Below are positions 1 through 8,032 of a DNA stretch of 35,098 nt, piece after piece (the stretch's first letter is position 1; every line of letters begins with the position of its first letter). This DNA comes from an uncultured Verrucomicrobiales bacterium (lineage in GTDB: Bacteria; Verrucomicrobiota; Verrucomicrobiia; Verrucomicrobiales; Akkermansiaceae): assembly GCA_937969125.1 (NCBI GenBank), contig CALBVA010000030.1:1-35098 (forward strand), in the 5' to 3' direction. Under the pieces are notes generated by a model, which was not told where the DNA came from, made no database searches, and was given only the letters and a program-made list of their open reading frames with translations. The translations under genes were made by a program, and so were the position numbers.

Positions 1-24
1 GCTCATTAACGAGCTATTTACGAA

Positions 25-58
25 AGGCGGTCGATGAAAATCGATCGCCTGTTTTTTT
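25..58 (+). terminator. Rho-independent terminator of an upstream gene
   Basis: An 11-bp stem with one G-T wobble (25-35 with 40-50) closes a GAAA tetraloop at 36-39 and is followed by a T-rich tract at 51-58. This is a textbook intrinsic terminator for a plus-strand gene that lies before the window. The next start codon (65) comes only about 7 bp after the T tract, so the following gene either has its promoter inside or upstream of this hairpin or starts further downstream. Confidence 0.85.
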
Positions 59-64
59 CCTGTG

Positions 65-2611
65 ATGCCTTTTTTCTCACCCCGTTTTCTGGCTGCCTGT
101 GTGATGGTATTAGCTGGAGGAATGGCGGCATTAGCCCATCAATTCCTCTGGACCCGCCGCCTGATTGATCTCCTCGGAGCGAGCAATGAATCCTCCACGC
201 GAGTCTTCGCCTGCTTCTTTTTGGGACTCTCAGTAGGAGCTGCCGTGGCCGCGCTGCGAGCGGGTAAAATCCGGAACCCATGGCGGGCCGCAGCCTGGGC
301 CGAGTTCGGAGTCGCCCTCCTCTCCCTCCCCGTCATTTTTCTTCCAGCGTGGACTGAGTGGCTCTGGCCCACCTTAGGAACACAGGCTCTCATGGGGCTG
401 AGCGGAACCCTGGCTAAAACGGTCATTGCGTTCATCGCCATCTTTCCTCCCGCCTGCTGCATGGGCTTTTCCTTCCCCCTGATCGTCCAAGGCAGCCTGG
501 CCCGCGAAGCCACTGGAGCGGCTGGACCAGATGAAGCCGATAAAAAAACCGGGACCGGCAGCCTGCTCCTCTATGGGCTGAATACCCTGGGGGGAGCCTT
601 GGGACTGCTACTCGTCTTGAGCTTACTCTTTGAAGCTTTCGGGCTCGTCCCCGCGATGTTGATGGCTGCATCGATCAATGGCTTGATCGGCATGGCCTGC
701 TTTTGGATGGCTCGCCAGAAGACGAAGAAAGAGGAAATCTCCATCAGCAAAGGTGTCGGAATTCCACCATGGCCGGTCCTCGTTCTCGCCTTTGCTTCGG
801 GAGCGATCACCCTGGCTCTGGAAGTGCTCGGACTTCAGATGCTCCTGCTCGTAGCACCCTCCACCCTGATCACGCCGGGAGCTATTTTGGGAGCAGTGAT
901 TTTTACGCTGGCAATCCCCCCGCTGCTGCTTCCCCTACTGCTAAAGTTCGTAAAAGGCACTGATCCCCAGGCTCTGCTTCTTCGCATACTCACCCCTCTT
1001 GGCGCCGTGAGTATCGTCCTCGCTCCGGTCTTATTCATGTCCTTAGCACGAAGTGGGGATTTTTTAGGACCGCAGACATCCCTCACCGGATTTGTGGGTG
1101 ACTTGATCAGTCTCGCCTTGCTTGCCCTCGGGCCGGCGTGGCTGCTTCTGGGCACCATTTTCCCCCTGACTATTGCCTGGTCGATGAGAGCGGACTCCTC
1201 TGAGCATCCAGAGCCATCCGCAGCACGCACGCTCGGAATCCTACTCGCGGTCAATGGGCTGGGTGGCTTCCTAGGCGCTGAATTGGCTCTTCATCTCTTG
1301 ATGCCACTCACGGGAATTTACGGAAGTATCGCCCTTCTGAGTGGATTGCTAGCCTTGGGCAGCATCATCCTCCCCGGATCCGTGGCTCGAAAAACGATCA
1401 TCACTACCGGCACCCTTGTCACCGTCTCACTCATTGCGATCTTTTCAGTCCTCCCTCTCCCCACCCTGAACCCTTACCTCGAACTCCGCCTCCTCGATGA
1501 AAAAACCGGGCCCGAAGGGAGCGTCGCAGTCGTCGAAGACCCTGCCGGGCATCGCTCCATCCTCGTCTCGAATCAATACACCCTCGGTGGAACCTCCGTC
1601 CGTTTCGATCAGGAACGCCAGGTCCTCCTTCCGCTCCTCCTCCATCCTGAGCCGGAGCAAGTCGCCTGTATCGGACTCGCCACCGGCATCACTCCCGGTG
1701 CCGCACTCCCCATCACGGGGGTAAAGCACCTCACTGCGATCGAACTTTCTCCCCTCGTCGTGCGCGCCGCCGACCAATACTTTTCGGAATCGAATTATGG
1801 GGTCACCCGCAGTGACCGCACGACCATTGCCATCGAGGATGGCCGTACTTACATCGCCTCTGCTCCGGAAAAATTCGACCTCATCTGTGGTGACCTTTTC
1901 CTCCCATGGGCGCCCGGTGAAACTCGACTCTACAGTCACGAACACTTCTCCGCCGTGCGAGCCTCATTGCGCCAAGGCGGTCTGTTCTGCCAATGGCTCG
2001 CCGTCTATCAACTCACCGACACGCAACTGCAAAACATCGGCGAAACCTTCGCCAGCGTCTTTCCCGAAAGTCAGCTTTTTCTCAATCACTTCCGCGGTGA
2101 CACCCCGATGCTCGGCTTGATTGGATGGAAAAACTCTCCTGATTCCCATCGTTGGCGCGAGGTCGCCTCCCGCCGTATCCACACCCTCAAAACCGCCGGA
2201 GAAATCCACGATCCCATCCTTCGTCATCCCGCTGCGCTGGAGTTACTTTCGCTCGGCCCTTGGAAAAAATCCACCACCCAGAATGCCAAGCTTGTTCACC
2301 TGAGCGACCCTTCTCTTGAATTCAGCGCAGCCCGTGAACGACTCACAGGCAACCCCGGAAAAAAGTATTTTTTTATGAGTCGATGGTTCCACTACTGCCT
2401 CAAATTACGGCAAGAAAATCAACTCTCCCCGGAAGTGACCCAAGTCGCCACCGCCCTGCAGTCGCTTGAATCCGCAGCCGCCAGACAACACCCATCGAGC
2501 CACAAAATCCTCAGCTTTCTCAGAAAAAAACTCCCCTCAAATTTGCTCACCGACAAATCCGCCGACTGGTCGCGCTGGCCAGGCTCAGTCGCACCCAACT
2601 CGTCAAAATAA
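65..2611 (+). CDS. Membrane protein fused to a spermidine-synthase-like domain
   Basis: The protein of about 848 residues has two parts. Residues 1 to about 470 are strongly hydrophobic, with many predicted membrane helices, and resemble the transporter-like half of fused 'MFS/spermidine synthase' proteins. Residues about 480-700 form a Rossmann methyltransferase-type domain: GLATGITPG (SAM-like nucleotide loop), IELSP, a DGRTY segment, then DLFLPW and the LYSHEHF and GGLFCQW blocks typical of the spermidine synthase superfamily. The family is known, but the substrate of such fusions is not; polyamine chemistry is inferred only from the fold. ATG at 65 is preferred over the adjacent GTG at 62; no clear Shine-Dalgarno is visible. 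The gene ends 14 bp before the palindrome of the next gene, which looks separately regulated. Confidence 0.8.
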   Translation: MPFFSPRFLAACVMVLAGGMAALAHQFLWTRRLIDLLGASNESSTRVFACFFLGLSVGAAVAALRAGKIRNPWRAAAWAEFGVALLSLPVIFLPAWTEWLWPTLGTQALMGLSGTLAKTVIAFIAIFPPACCMGFSFPLIVQGSLAREATGAAGPDEADKKTGTGSLLLYGLNTLGGALGLLLVLSLLFEAFGLVPAMLMAASINGLIGMACFWMARQKTKKEEISISKGVGIPPWPVLVLAFASGAITLALEVLGLQMLLLVAPSTLITPGAILGAVIFTLAIPPLLLPLLLKFVKGTDPQALLLRILTPLGAVSIVLAPVLFMSLARSGDFLGPQTSLTGFVGDLISLALLALGPAWLLLGTIFPLTIAWSMRADSSEHPEPSAARTLGILLAVNGLGGFLGAELALHLLMPLTGIYGSIALLSGLLALGSIILPGSVARKTIITTGTLVTVSLIAIFSVLPLPTLNPYLELRLLDEKTGPEGSVAVVEDPAGHRSILVSNQYTLGGTSVRFDQERQVLLPLLLHPEPEQVACIGLATGITPGAALPITGVKHLTAIELSPLVVRAADQYFSESNYGVTRSDRTTIAIEDGRTYIASAPEKFDLICGDLFLPWAPGETRLYSHEHFSAVRASLRQGGLFCQWLAVYQLTDTQLQNIGETFASVFPESQLFLNHFRGDTPMLGLIGWKNSPDSHRWREVASRRIHTLKTAGEIHDPILRHPAALELLSLGPWKKSTTQNAKLVHLSDPSLEFSAARERLTGNPGKKYFFMSRWFHYCLKLRQENQLSPEVTQVATALQSLESAAARQHPSSHKILSFLRKKLPSNLLTDKSADWSRWPGSVAPNSSK

Positions 2612-2625
2612 ACTCAGGACATTAA

Positions 2626-2640
2626 TGCAACTTAGTTGCA
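2626..2640. promoter_or_regulatory. Perfect 7-1-7 palindrome, candidate Zur/Fur-family operator
   Basis: TGCAACT-T-AGTTGCA is a perfect 15-bp inverted repeat of 7-1-7 form, lying 43 bp before the ATG of the COG0523 GTPase. The 7-1-7 architecture is characteristic of Fur-superfamily regulators, and COG0523 genes are frequent members of zinc (Zur) regulons. The assignment to Zur is inference from neighbour and architecture. The palindrome overlaps the upstream TTG (2636) that could extend the gene, which argues for the later ATG. Confidence 0.55.
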
Positions 2641-2683
2641 ATTTAAACTTGTCAGCTCGGAGGTCGTCGGTTCAAAAGATCTC

Positions 2684-3715
2684 ATGCATAGCGCGATCCA
2701 GTCTGGCTTTGAGAAATTACCTTCCCTCACTCCGGTGCGTCCCATGCTGATGCTCACCGGCTTTCTCGGTGCCGGGAAGACGACCTTACTTCGTGATATC
2801 CTGGATGAACTTTCCCGCTATGAGCACCTTGCGGATGTCATCCTCAACGACCGGGAAAACGCTCGTCTTGATCGGGAGACCTTACGGGATCATGCCGTTT
2901 CCGTCGAGGCACTCACCGGTTCCTGTGTGTGTTGCGAGGGCCTGGATCAACTCTGCGGGATGATTCTCAAAGCCGCCAAAACCGCTCACGAGATCCTGCT
3001 CATCGAATTGAACGGAACAGCTGATCCCGTTCCCCTGCAGGAAACCTTCACCCTCCTGGAATCAAATTTTCTTCTCCAACCCCGCTGGCAGGTTTGTGTC
3101 ATTGATGGACGCCACTTCGGTCATCGCAGTCACTTTCGTGAACTGGAAAAACTCCAGCTTGAAACAGCCAGCCACTATTATCTCTCCCACGCCTCCTCAC
3201 TCACTGCGCAGGAACTTAATCAACTCACGCAAACGGTCAAAGCGATCAATCCCCGGGCCAGTCAAACAGATGCGCCAAAGCTCGCCAAAGCCCTGAGCCA
3301 AGCGGTCCGACAAGGCCGCCGTTTCGCGCTAACCACAGCACAAGAGGGCGGACAAAGCTCCTACAAGCGAACCACCCCACATCTCCACGACCGTCATCAA
3401 CTGGCGCACGAATTCACCGGATGTAATATCATCTTTCCCACCGTAATAGATGACTCCCGGGTCATCCCTTGGCTGGAGAATCTTCCCGCCTCCGTCATCA
3501 GAGCAAAAGCTCTCATGACCTTGCGTTCAGATCCGGGTCGTCGCCACCTCTACGAACGAGTAGGTCAGGAGATCCCGCCGCGTCCTATTCCTGTCCGCGC
3601 CATCGATAAGGTGCCCTGCTCCGGTCTCTTCATCGGCCCTGACCTCCATCCCGAGGAAATCCTCCAACTGACTTGCAAAACCCTTCACCCCGACTGTCAC
3701 TTTCCTAGCAAATAA
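2684..3715 (+). CDS. COG0523 (CobW-like) GTPase, putative zinc metallochaperone
   Basis: The protein is 343 residues from ATG 2684; a TTG at 2636 would add 16 residues but sits inside the operator-like palindrome. COG0523 proteins are P-loop GTPases that deliver metal ions to target proteins. Visible motifs are Walker A GFLGAGKTT (about 26-34), the metal-binding CVCC (81-84, with Ser instead of the usual Gly just before it) and a Walker B-like LLIELNG (105-111) leading to TADP. The guanine-specificity NKxD is not recognisable: the aligned position reads SHAS (168-171), although the downstream TAQELNQL...INPRA pattern is preserved. Nucleotide specificity may therefore be altered. A TonB-like gene follows 70 bp downstream, which together with the palindrome suggests metal-uptake duty, most likely zinc. 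Confidence 0.85.
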   Translation: MHSAIQSGFEKLPSLTPVRPMLMLTGFLGAGKTTLLRDILDELSRYEHLADVILNDRENARLDRETLRDHAVSVEALTGSCVCCEGLDQLCGMILKAAKTAHEILLIELNGTADPVPLQETFTLLESNFLLQPRWQVCVIDGRHFGHRSHFRELEKLQLETASHYYLSHASSLTAQELNQLTQTVKAINPRASQTDAPKLAKALSQAVRQGRRFALTTAQEGGQSSYKRTTPHLHDRHQLAHEFTGCNIIFPTVIDDSRVIPWLENLPASVIRAKALMTLRSDPGRRHLYERVGQEIPPRPIPVRAIDKVPCSGLFIGPDLHPEEILQLTCKTLHPDCHFPSK

Positions 3716-3784
3716 ACACCATTGTTTTCGCCAGCCCACCCTTTGACCTCCCGAACGCAAACCTCACTGGCTGTGCCTGGAAAA

Positions 3785-4651
3785 ATGAGTTTGAAGTATC
3801 TAGAGATGAAGAAAGAAGAGACCACTAAATTCAAGTTGGAGCAACTCTCCTCCAGCCTCAAAAACTCGAAACTAGAAAGCGGGTTACCCCATCAGTTTTC
3901 CCTTTTCTTTGGTTCCTTCAGCTCAGCAATCGGATTTTTTGGAGTGGTCTGCGGCTGTCTTGCCACCGTCATCATTTCTCACCCTGTGATGGAACCGGAA
4001 ACGGCGGAACCCCTGATACCAATCACCATCCATCGCGTAGAGCCTTTTGAGAGTCCCCCTTCAAAACAACGCACAAGGAAACCATTCCTCAGAACACCAT
4101 CAACCCCCGTTTCCCCCTCTCGTAAATCCGTAAAGATCGTGTCCCCTTTATCAGATTTCGTAGACATTCCCGATGTTCCAAACACCGAATTGAGTCCGAT
4201 CGACTCTCTGGATTTCGAGGAGCTTGAATTTGACAATCCTTTCGCTAGCAAATCCACAAAGAACACGGCCACTCAGAAGAAAAAAACGACTGCAAAATCT
4301 TCGCAGACATCTCAACAAGACAAGGCTCGCAAGCTGGCAGCACAAAAGAAACGCCAGGCTGCTCTCGCTAAAAAAATTGTTCGTGGAGCTAGTATCATCT
4401 CCCGTGCTTCTCCGGTTTATCCCAAGAGCGCTCAACGAAAAAACATCCAAGGCCGTGTTGTCGTCACCGTGACCATCGACACGAATGGTCAGGTCAGCTC
4501 CAGCTTTGTGGATCGAAGCAGCGGAAACGCCGCCTTGGACGCTTCAGCACTCAAGGCCGCGCGCAAATTCCGTTTCAGACCAGCACTTAACGGTCTCGGA
4601 AAATCAATCACGGTGAAGAAAAAAATCCCCTTTGATTTCCATCTGCAATGA
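3785..4651 (+). CDS. TonB-family energy transducer
   Basis: The protein is about 288 residues. It has a charged N-terminal segment, one membrane helix at about 41-68, a long Ser/Pro/Lys-rich periplasmic linker with a basic Lys/Gln stretch (about 180-205), and a C-terminal TonB domain (about 205-288). That domain shows the usual pattern: YP near its start, GRVVVTVTID, SSGN..LD.SAL and ARKFRFRPA. TonB proteins transmit proton-motive force to outer-membrane receptors. ATG 3785 is preferred over the TTG at 3722, which would add 21 unconvincing residues; ATG 3806 is also possible. It follows the COG0523 gene by about 70 bp in the same direction, so it may serve metal uptake. It converges with hflX, with only 19 bp between the stop codons. 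Confidence 0.8.
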   Translation: MSLKYLEMKKEETTKFKLEQLSSSLKNSKLESGLPHQFSLFFGSFSSAIGFFGVVCGCLATVIISHPVMEPETAEPLIPITIHRVEPFESPPSKQRTRKPFLRTPSTPVSPSRKSVKIVSPLSDFVDIPDVPNTELSPIDSLDFEELEFDNPFASKSTKNTATQKKKTTAKSSQTSQQDKARKLAAQKKRQAALAKKIVRGASIISRASPVYPKSAQRKNIQGRVVVTVTIDTNGQVSSSFVDRSSGNAALDASALKAARKFRFRPALNGLGKSITVKKKIPFDFHLQ

Positions 4652-4670
4652 TGCGGTAAGTGAATGGGTG

Positions 4671-5963
4671 CTAGGACTCGACGACGAACTCGGCGAGTTG
4701 CCCCTCCAAGGTGCGGGGGACGACAGCGGTAAGGAGGACGTCATTCCCCTCATAATCCGTCGCGGTGACCTTCCCCTCCCGATGAATGAGCCCGGACACA
4801 TCTCCGCGCGATTGCGGGATGCGGTAGTTCATGAGCTTTACGCGGCCGGCGAGGAGCTCGGTGAATTTTCCAGTGAGATCCTCGATCCCAAGACCGGTGA
4901 TGGCGGAGGTTTCAATCGCTCCCGGAAATTCGTTCCGGAGACCAGTGAGGATAGTGGGATCTTCAACGCGATCGATTTTATTCAGGACGATGAGGTAGCG
5001 CTTTTCATCTGCCCCGAGTTCCACGAGGACCTTTTTGGTGGTCTCGTAGTGGTCGTAGATTTCCTCCGAAGAGGCATCGAGAACGTGGATGAGAAAATCG
5101 GCGAGGATGGCCTCTTCCAGGGTGGCCTTGAAGGACTCGATCAGGCGGTGCGGAAGATTCCGTACGAAGCCCACGGTATCACTCAGAAGAAGAGTCTGCC
5201 CATCCTCCAGATCGATCCGCCGGGTGGTGGGATCAAGGGTGGCGAAGAGCATATCCGCCTCCATGATGTCAGATCCGGCAATCTTATTGAGGAGGGTGGA
5301 CTTACCAGCGTTCGTATAGCCGACGATGGCGGCGGTGGCGGTGTCAGCCTTCTGACGTTCCTTCCGCTGGGTGGCGCGTTGGCGGCGAACCTCTTCAAGC
5401 TGGCTCTTGAGCTGGCTGATTTTCTTGCGGGCGAGGCGGCGATCAATCTCGATCTGTTGCTCACCCATGCCACGAGAGGCTCCTCCGCTGCTGCCGCCGG
5501 CTCCGCCTTCGCGGTCAAGGTGATTCCACATGCGAGCCATGCGTGGGAGGGCATATTGAGTGCGGGCGAGCTGGACCTGAAGCTGGGCTTCCTTGGTGCG
5601 GGCGCGGCTTGCGAAAATATCGAGGATGACTTCCTCACGGTCGATCACGGTGAGATCGGCCAATTCCTCCCAATTCCGCTGCTGCATCGGAGAGAGTTCA
5701 TTATCGATGACGATGCAGTCACACTCACGCTGGCGGGCGAGTTCCACCAGCTCATCGGCCTTTCCTGTACCGCAGATGAAGCGCATGTTCTTATCGCGAA
5801 TGCGGACCAATTCCACCCCGACGATGCCGATGCCGAGGGTATCGACGAGTTCCTCCAACTCGATGAGGAGGCTTTGGCATTCCTTTTCTTCTGACTTATC
5901 GAAGCAGAAGCCGACGAGCATGGCCCGTTCGACCATGTCCGGCTTTTCGCGAATTTCGAACAT
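4671..5963 (-). CDS. hflX: Ribosome-associated GTPase HflX
   Basis: The 430-residue protein has full-length HflX architecture: the N-terminal HflX domain (about 1-165, including TGKADEL and DNELSPMQ), a coiled-coil linker following the GMGEQQIEIDRR signature (about 166-205) and a C-terminal GTPase domain. G motifs are intact: G1 GYTNAGKST (215-223), G3 DTVGF (262-266), G4 NKID (328-331) and G5-like TSA (352-354). HflX binds the 50S subunit and rescues or splits stalled ribosomes. The usual RGPGE is RGMGE here, a mild change. It is the last gene of a co-directional minus-strand run and starts 3 bp after a 33-residue ORF. Identification is secure. Confidence 0.95.
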   Translation of the reverse strand: MFEIREKPDMVERAMLVGFCFDKSEEKECQSLLIELEELVDTLGIGIVGVELVRIRDKNMRFICGTGKADELVELARQRECDCIVIDNELSPMQQRNWEELADLTVIDREEVILDIFASRARTKEAQLQVQLARTQYALPRMARMWNHLDREGGAGGSSGGASRGMGEQQIEIDRRLARKKISQLKSQLEEVRRQRATQRKERQKADTATAAIVGYTNAGKSTLLNKIAGSDIMEADMLFATLDPTTRRIDLEDGQTLLLSDTVGFVRNLPHRLIESFKATLEEAILADFLIHVLDASSEEIYDHYETTKKVLVELGADEKRYLIVLNKIDRVEDPTILTGLRNEFPGAIETSAITGLGIEDLTGKFTELLAGRVKLMNYRIPQSRGDVSGLIHREGKVTATDYEGNDVLLTAVVPRTLEGQLAEFVVES

Positions 5964-5966
5964 GAT

Positions 5967-6068
5967 TTATATACCGAGGAAATAAAGGAGGAAGGCGCGT
6001 CCGTAACCTGAGAGAGAGGGAAGGAGGCCAAAAAAGATGAGGATAAGTTCAGCAGATCCGAAAATCAT
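5967..6068 (-). CDS. Small hydrophobic membrane peptide (33 aa)
   Basis: The ORF begins at ATG 6068, overlapping the stop of the thioesterase in an ATGA arrangement (translational coupling), and ends at TAA 5967, 3 bp before hflX. The peptide starts MIFGSAELILIFFGLL and ends AFLLYFLGI: two short hydrophobic stretches around a Ser-Gly-Tyr-Gly turn. The tight fit between two genes argues for real translation. The first stretch faintly recalls the TatA N-terminus, but no amphipathic helix follows, so no function is assigned. Confidence 0.5.
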   Translation of the reverse strand: MIFGSAELILIFFGLLPSLSGYGRAFLLYFLGI

Positions 6069-6418
6069 GACTCTGTAATGGGTTGCTTTGCACCTTCTTC
6101 ATCGAGGTTCACGAAGGTGACGCGAGTGGAGAAAATGGATGAGCCTTCATTGGCTCGTCCATTCCAGACGGTGACATCGTAAGTAGCGGATGTCCTTCCT
6201 TTTTTCAAGAGAACTGACTGGATGCTCAGAATGGTGCCTTCCCGCACGCTGTGGCGGAAGGCTACCTCATCCATACCGATGGTGACGAAGCGGCAATCTG
6301 GAAAATCCAGGCTGGCTGCGATCCAACTGGCTTCATCGACCCATCCGAGGAGACGACCGCCGAAGAGGTATCCGTAGTGATTCAGATCCTCCGGCAGGAC
6401 GAGGCGGTGGGTCTCCAT
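6065..6418 (-). CDS. Acyl-CoA thioesterase, hotdog fold
   Basis: The protein is 117 residues, the size of a single hotdog domain. The segment GYLFGGRLLGWVDEASW (about 16-32) is the family signature, with the Asp on the hotdog helix as the probable catalytic acid. RFVTIGMDEVAF and the later VTVWNG are the usual core strands of YciA/BFIT-type acyl-CoA thioesterases. These enzymes hydrolyse fatty acyl-CoA to free acid and CoA in the cytoplasm. The gene starts 13 bp after khpB in the same direction and its stop overlaps the start of the small membrane peptide, so all are likely co-transcribed. The chain-length preference cannot be told from sequence. Confidence 0.85.
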   Translation of the reverse strand: METHRLVLPEDLNHYGYLFGGRLLGWVDEASWIAASLDFPDCRFVTIGMDEVAFRHSVREGTILSIQSVLLKKGRTSATYDVTVWNGRANEGSSIFSTRVTFVNLDEEGAKQPITES

Positions 6419-6431
6419 CGCGATGGCGAAG

Positions 6432-6884
6432 TTACTTCAGGCGGATGAGAATCTTCTTATTCCGCGAGTCGGTGTCCTCGGAGATGGTCTCGATTTCGGG
6501 ATCATCAATGAGAGCATTATGAACGAGGCGGCGATGATAGGAATTCATGGGATTCATCCAGAGTTCCCGACCACTCTCCTTCACCTTGTCGGCGAGTTTG
6601 ATGGCTTTGTCGGCAACACGTTGTTCCTGTTGGGCGCGGTAACCTTCGCAATCGATACGGAAGCGCGGGGCATCCGGATGGCTTTTGCGGACGATGCGGT
6701 TGACGAGGTATTGGATGTCGTCCAGTCGATCCCCGTTTTTGCCGAGAATAAGGGAGGATTGGTCCGTCACGATATTTAGGGTCTCGTGACCGGGTGCTCC
6801 CTCGATCTCTAGTTGAATCTCAAAACCCAGTTTTCCAAGCATGCTCGTGAGAGCTTCCTTCGCATCAGTAATCGCGTCTGCCAT
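6432..6884 (-). CDS. khpB: KH-R3H RNA-binding protein (KhpB/Jag-like)
   Basis: The 150-residue protein combines an N-terminal KH domain with the GxxG-type loop GKNGDRLDDIQYL (about 49-61) and a C-terminal R3H domain (about 85-150) with PMNSYHRRLVHNAL and the closing KKILIRLK. This is the Jag/KhpB/EloR arrangement without the extra N-terminal Jag domain. KhpB proteins bind RNA, usually with KhpA, and affect cell elongation and division. In many bacteria the gene sits beside yidC and rnpA, but here it lies between a thioredoxin-like selenoprotein candidate and a thioesterase, which is unusual. Confidence 0.9.
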   Translation of the reverse strand: MADAITDAKEALTSMLGKLGFEIQLEIEGAPGHETLNIVTDQSSLILGKNGDRLDDIQYLVNRIVRKSHPDAPRFRIDCEGYRAQQEQRVADKAIKLADKVKESGRELWMNPMNSYHRRLVHNALIDDPEIETISEDTDSRNKKILIRLK

Positions 6885-6940
6885 GGCAGGATCATATGTG
6901 GGGAATGGAGGCGGTCAACCCTACCCTTCCCCGATGAGGA

Positions 6941-8011
6941 TCAGCTCGAAGAAAGGATGAAGCGGAGACTGGCGAAGCCCCTGCCATCGATGGCCGGAAG
7001 TGGCACGCGGCGGAGCTCCGTGGCACCCTGATCGGTGGCGGGGTCGGACTCATCCTGGGTCACCGGAGCGAGGCCATTGAGGTTTCCGCCCAGATTCACC
7101 TCGAAAGCATCGAAGGGGAGAGCCTTGTTACGCTGATAGACGAAGACGGGGCCTTCTGCTGTCAATTCCACCCGCGGGGCGAGTTGAGAATCGGCGAGAA
7201 GAGGATTACTACCGTAGGCGTATTCGAGCAGATTGACGATGCCATCGCTATCCGGATCGAGGTTCGTTGCGGACTGGGATGCGGGGAGGGATTGATCAGC
7301 GACCCAGGTCTCGTAGGTCATAGTCATGTCCTCAGTCTCGACGCTGTTGATGGCATCGATGATGGATTGGTTCTCAGCGGCACGGCCAGCGATGGAGAAT
7401 TGCTCACCGGGCTCGATGTTAAGGAGGAGTTCGCCGGTGGTGCCATTGATGACGGTGACGCGACGGCGGTTTGAGGAACTCAGGCCGCCACTCTCTTCGG
7501 AGCTAATACGGAAGAAATTGATCCCAAAAGTGGGGCGCGTCACGCGGTCCGTTCCGGAATCGAGTCCCACCATCTGGAAGGTACTGGTGTCACCCGGATT
7601 CTGCGCGGCGGAGCGCGAGAGGAGGGCTGGATCCGCACCCTGAGTTAGCGAAACATTGAGCAGGATGGTCCGCACCGGCACTCCGTTGATATTCATTCCA
7701 TTTAGTCCATCGGGATCCTGGAAGGTAGTATTGACTCCCGGGACATCTGAATTTCCGTTTCCGTCCACAACCTGTGATACGGCACTTCGGCAAACGGGTC
7801 ATGTGGAGCTGTGATAGACGAGAAGGAGAACCTCGCCGGGGAAGTCGCGGACGTCGCGGAGGGTGAGGTCTTCAGGAGCGATCGGCGCGCCCTTCGAGGC
7901 ATCTGCTTCTGAGAAGATGATGCGGTCCGGGACGATAGTGCCAGTCTGGAGCGGCATCGCAGCGGATTGACCGGTGAGGGCGACAACGAGGGCGAAGATG
8001 GATTTTTTCAT
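6941..8011 (-). CDS. Secreted thioredoxin-like protein with in-frame UGA, candidate selenoprotein (U-PVC)
   Basis: From ATG 8011 there are 70 codons, then TGA at 7801-7799, then the same frame stays open for 285 more codons to TGA at 6941. Read through as selenocysteine, the protein is 356 residues. A signal peptide (about 1-18) is followed by a thioredoxin-like core: strand GEVLLLVYHSST, redox motif U71-P-V-C74, then strands PVRTILLNVSL and RRRVTVIN (about 182) with a GELLLNI hairpin. The C-terminus (about 250 onward) carries the DPDSDG...LLEYA module frequent in secreted verrucomicrobial proteins. The UGA sits exactly where the first Cys of CxxC belongs, and a SECIS-like hairpin follows at 7797-7755. 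It is third in a cassette with a second candidate selenoprotein and an outer-membrane barrel. The alternative is a nonsense mutation or two fragments, which the motif, open frame and hairpin make less likely. Confidence 0.8.
7755..7801 (-). promoter_or_regulatory. SECIS-like stem-loop directing Sec at UGA 7801-7799
   Basis: Immediately after the UGA, six bases (7797-7792) pair with 7760-7755; after one bulged G, three more (7790-7788) pair with 7763-7761, giving a 9-bp lower stem. An inner 4-bp stem (7777-7774 with 7768-7765) closes the apical loop AGGUU at 7773-7769. The loop begins 26 nt after UGA and has G as its second base, both within the known bacterial SECIS model; the loop resembles AGGUCU of E. 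coli fdhF. Folding was done by eye. Confidence 0.7.
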
Positions 8012-8032
8012 AATCAGGATAAGGTAGGATTT

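Noticed and set aside
4632..5894. 420-residue plus-strand ORF opposite hflX
   Set aside because: It lies antisense to the clearly recognised hflX; open only because of GC-rich codon use. No family resemblance.
5967..6068. Small peptide as a TatA-like protein
   Set aside because: Only the first hydrophobic stretch recalls TatA; the hinge and amphipathic helix are missing.
6941..6943. Further selenocysteine readthrough at TGA 6941
   Set aside because: No Cys follows in the next codons, no suitable hairpin is seen, and the protein already ends as its C-terminal module should.
6941..8011. Pseudogene by nonsense mutation, or two separate genes, at TGA 7799
   Set aside because: The frame is intact on both sides, the stop falls on a redox position of U-x-x-C, a SECIS-like hairpin follows, and a linked gene shows the same pattern. 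Kept as the main alternative only.
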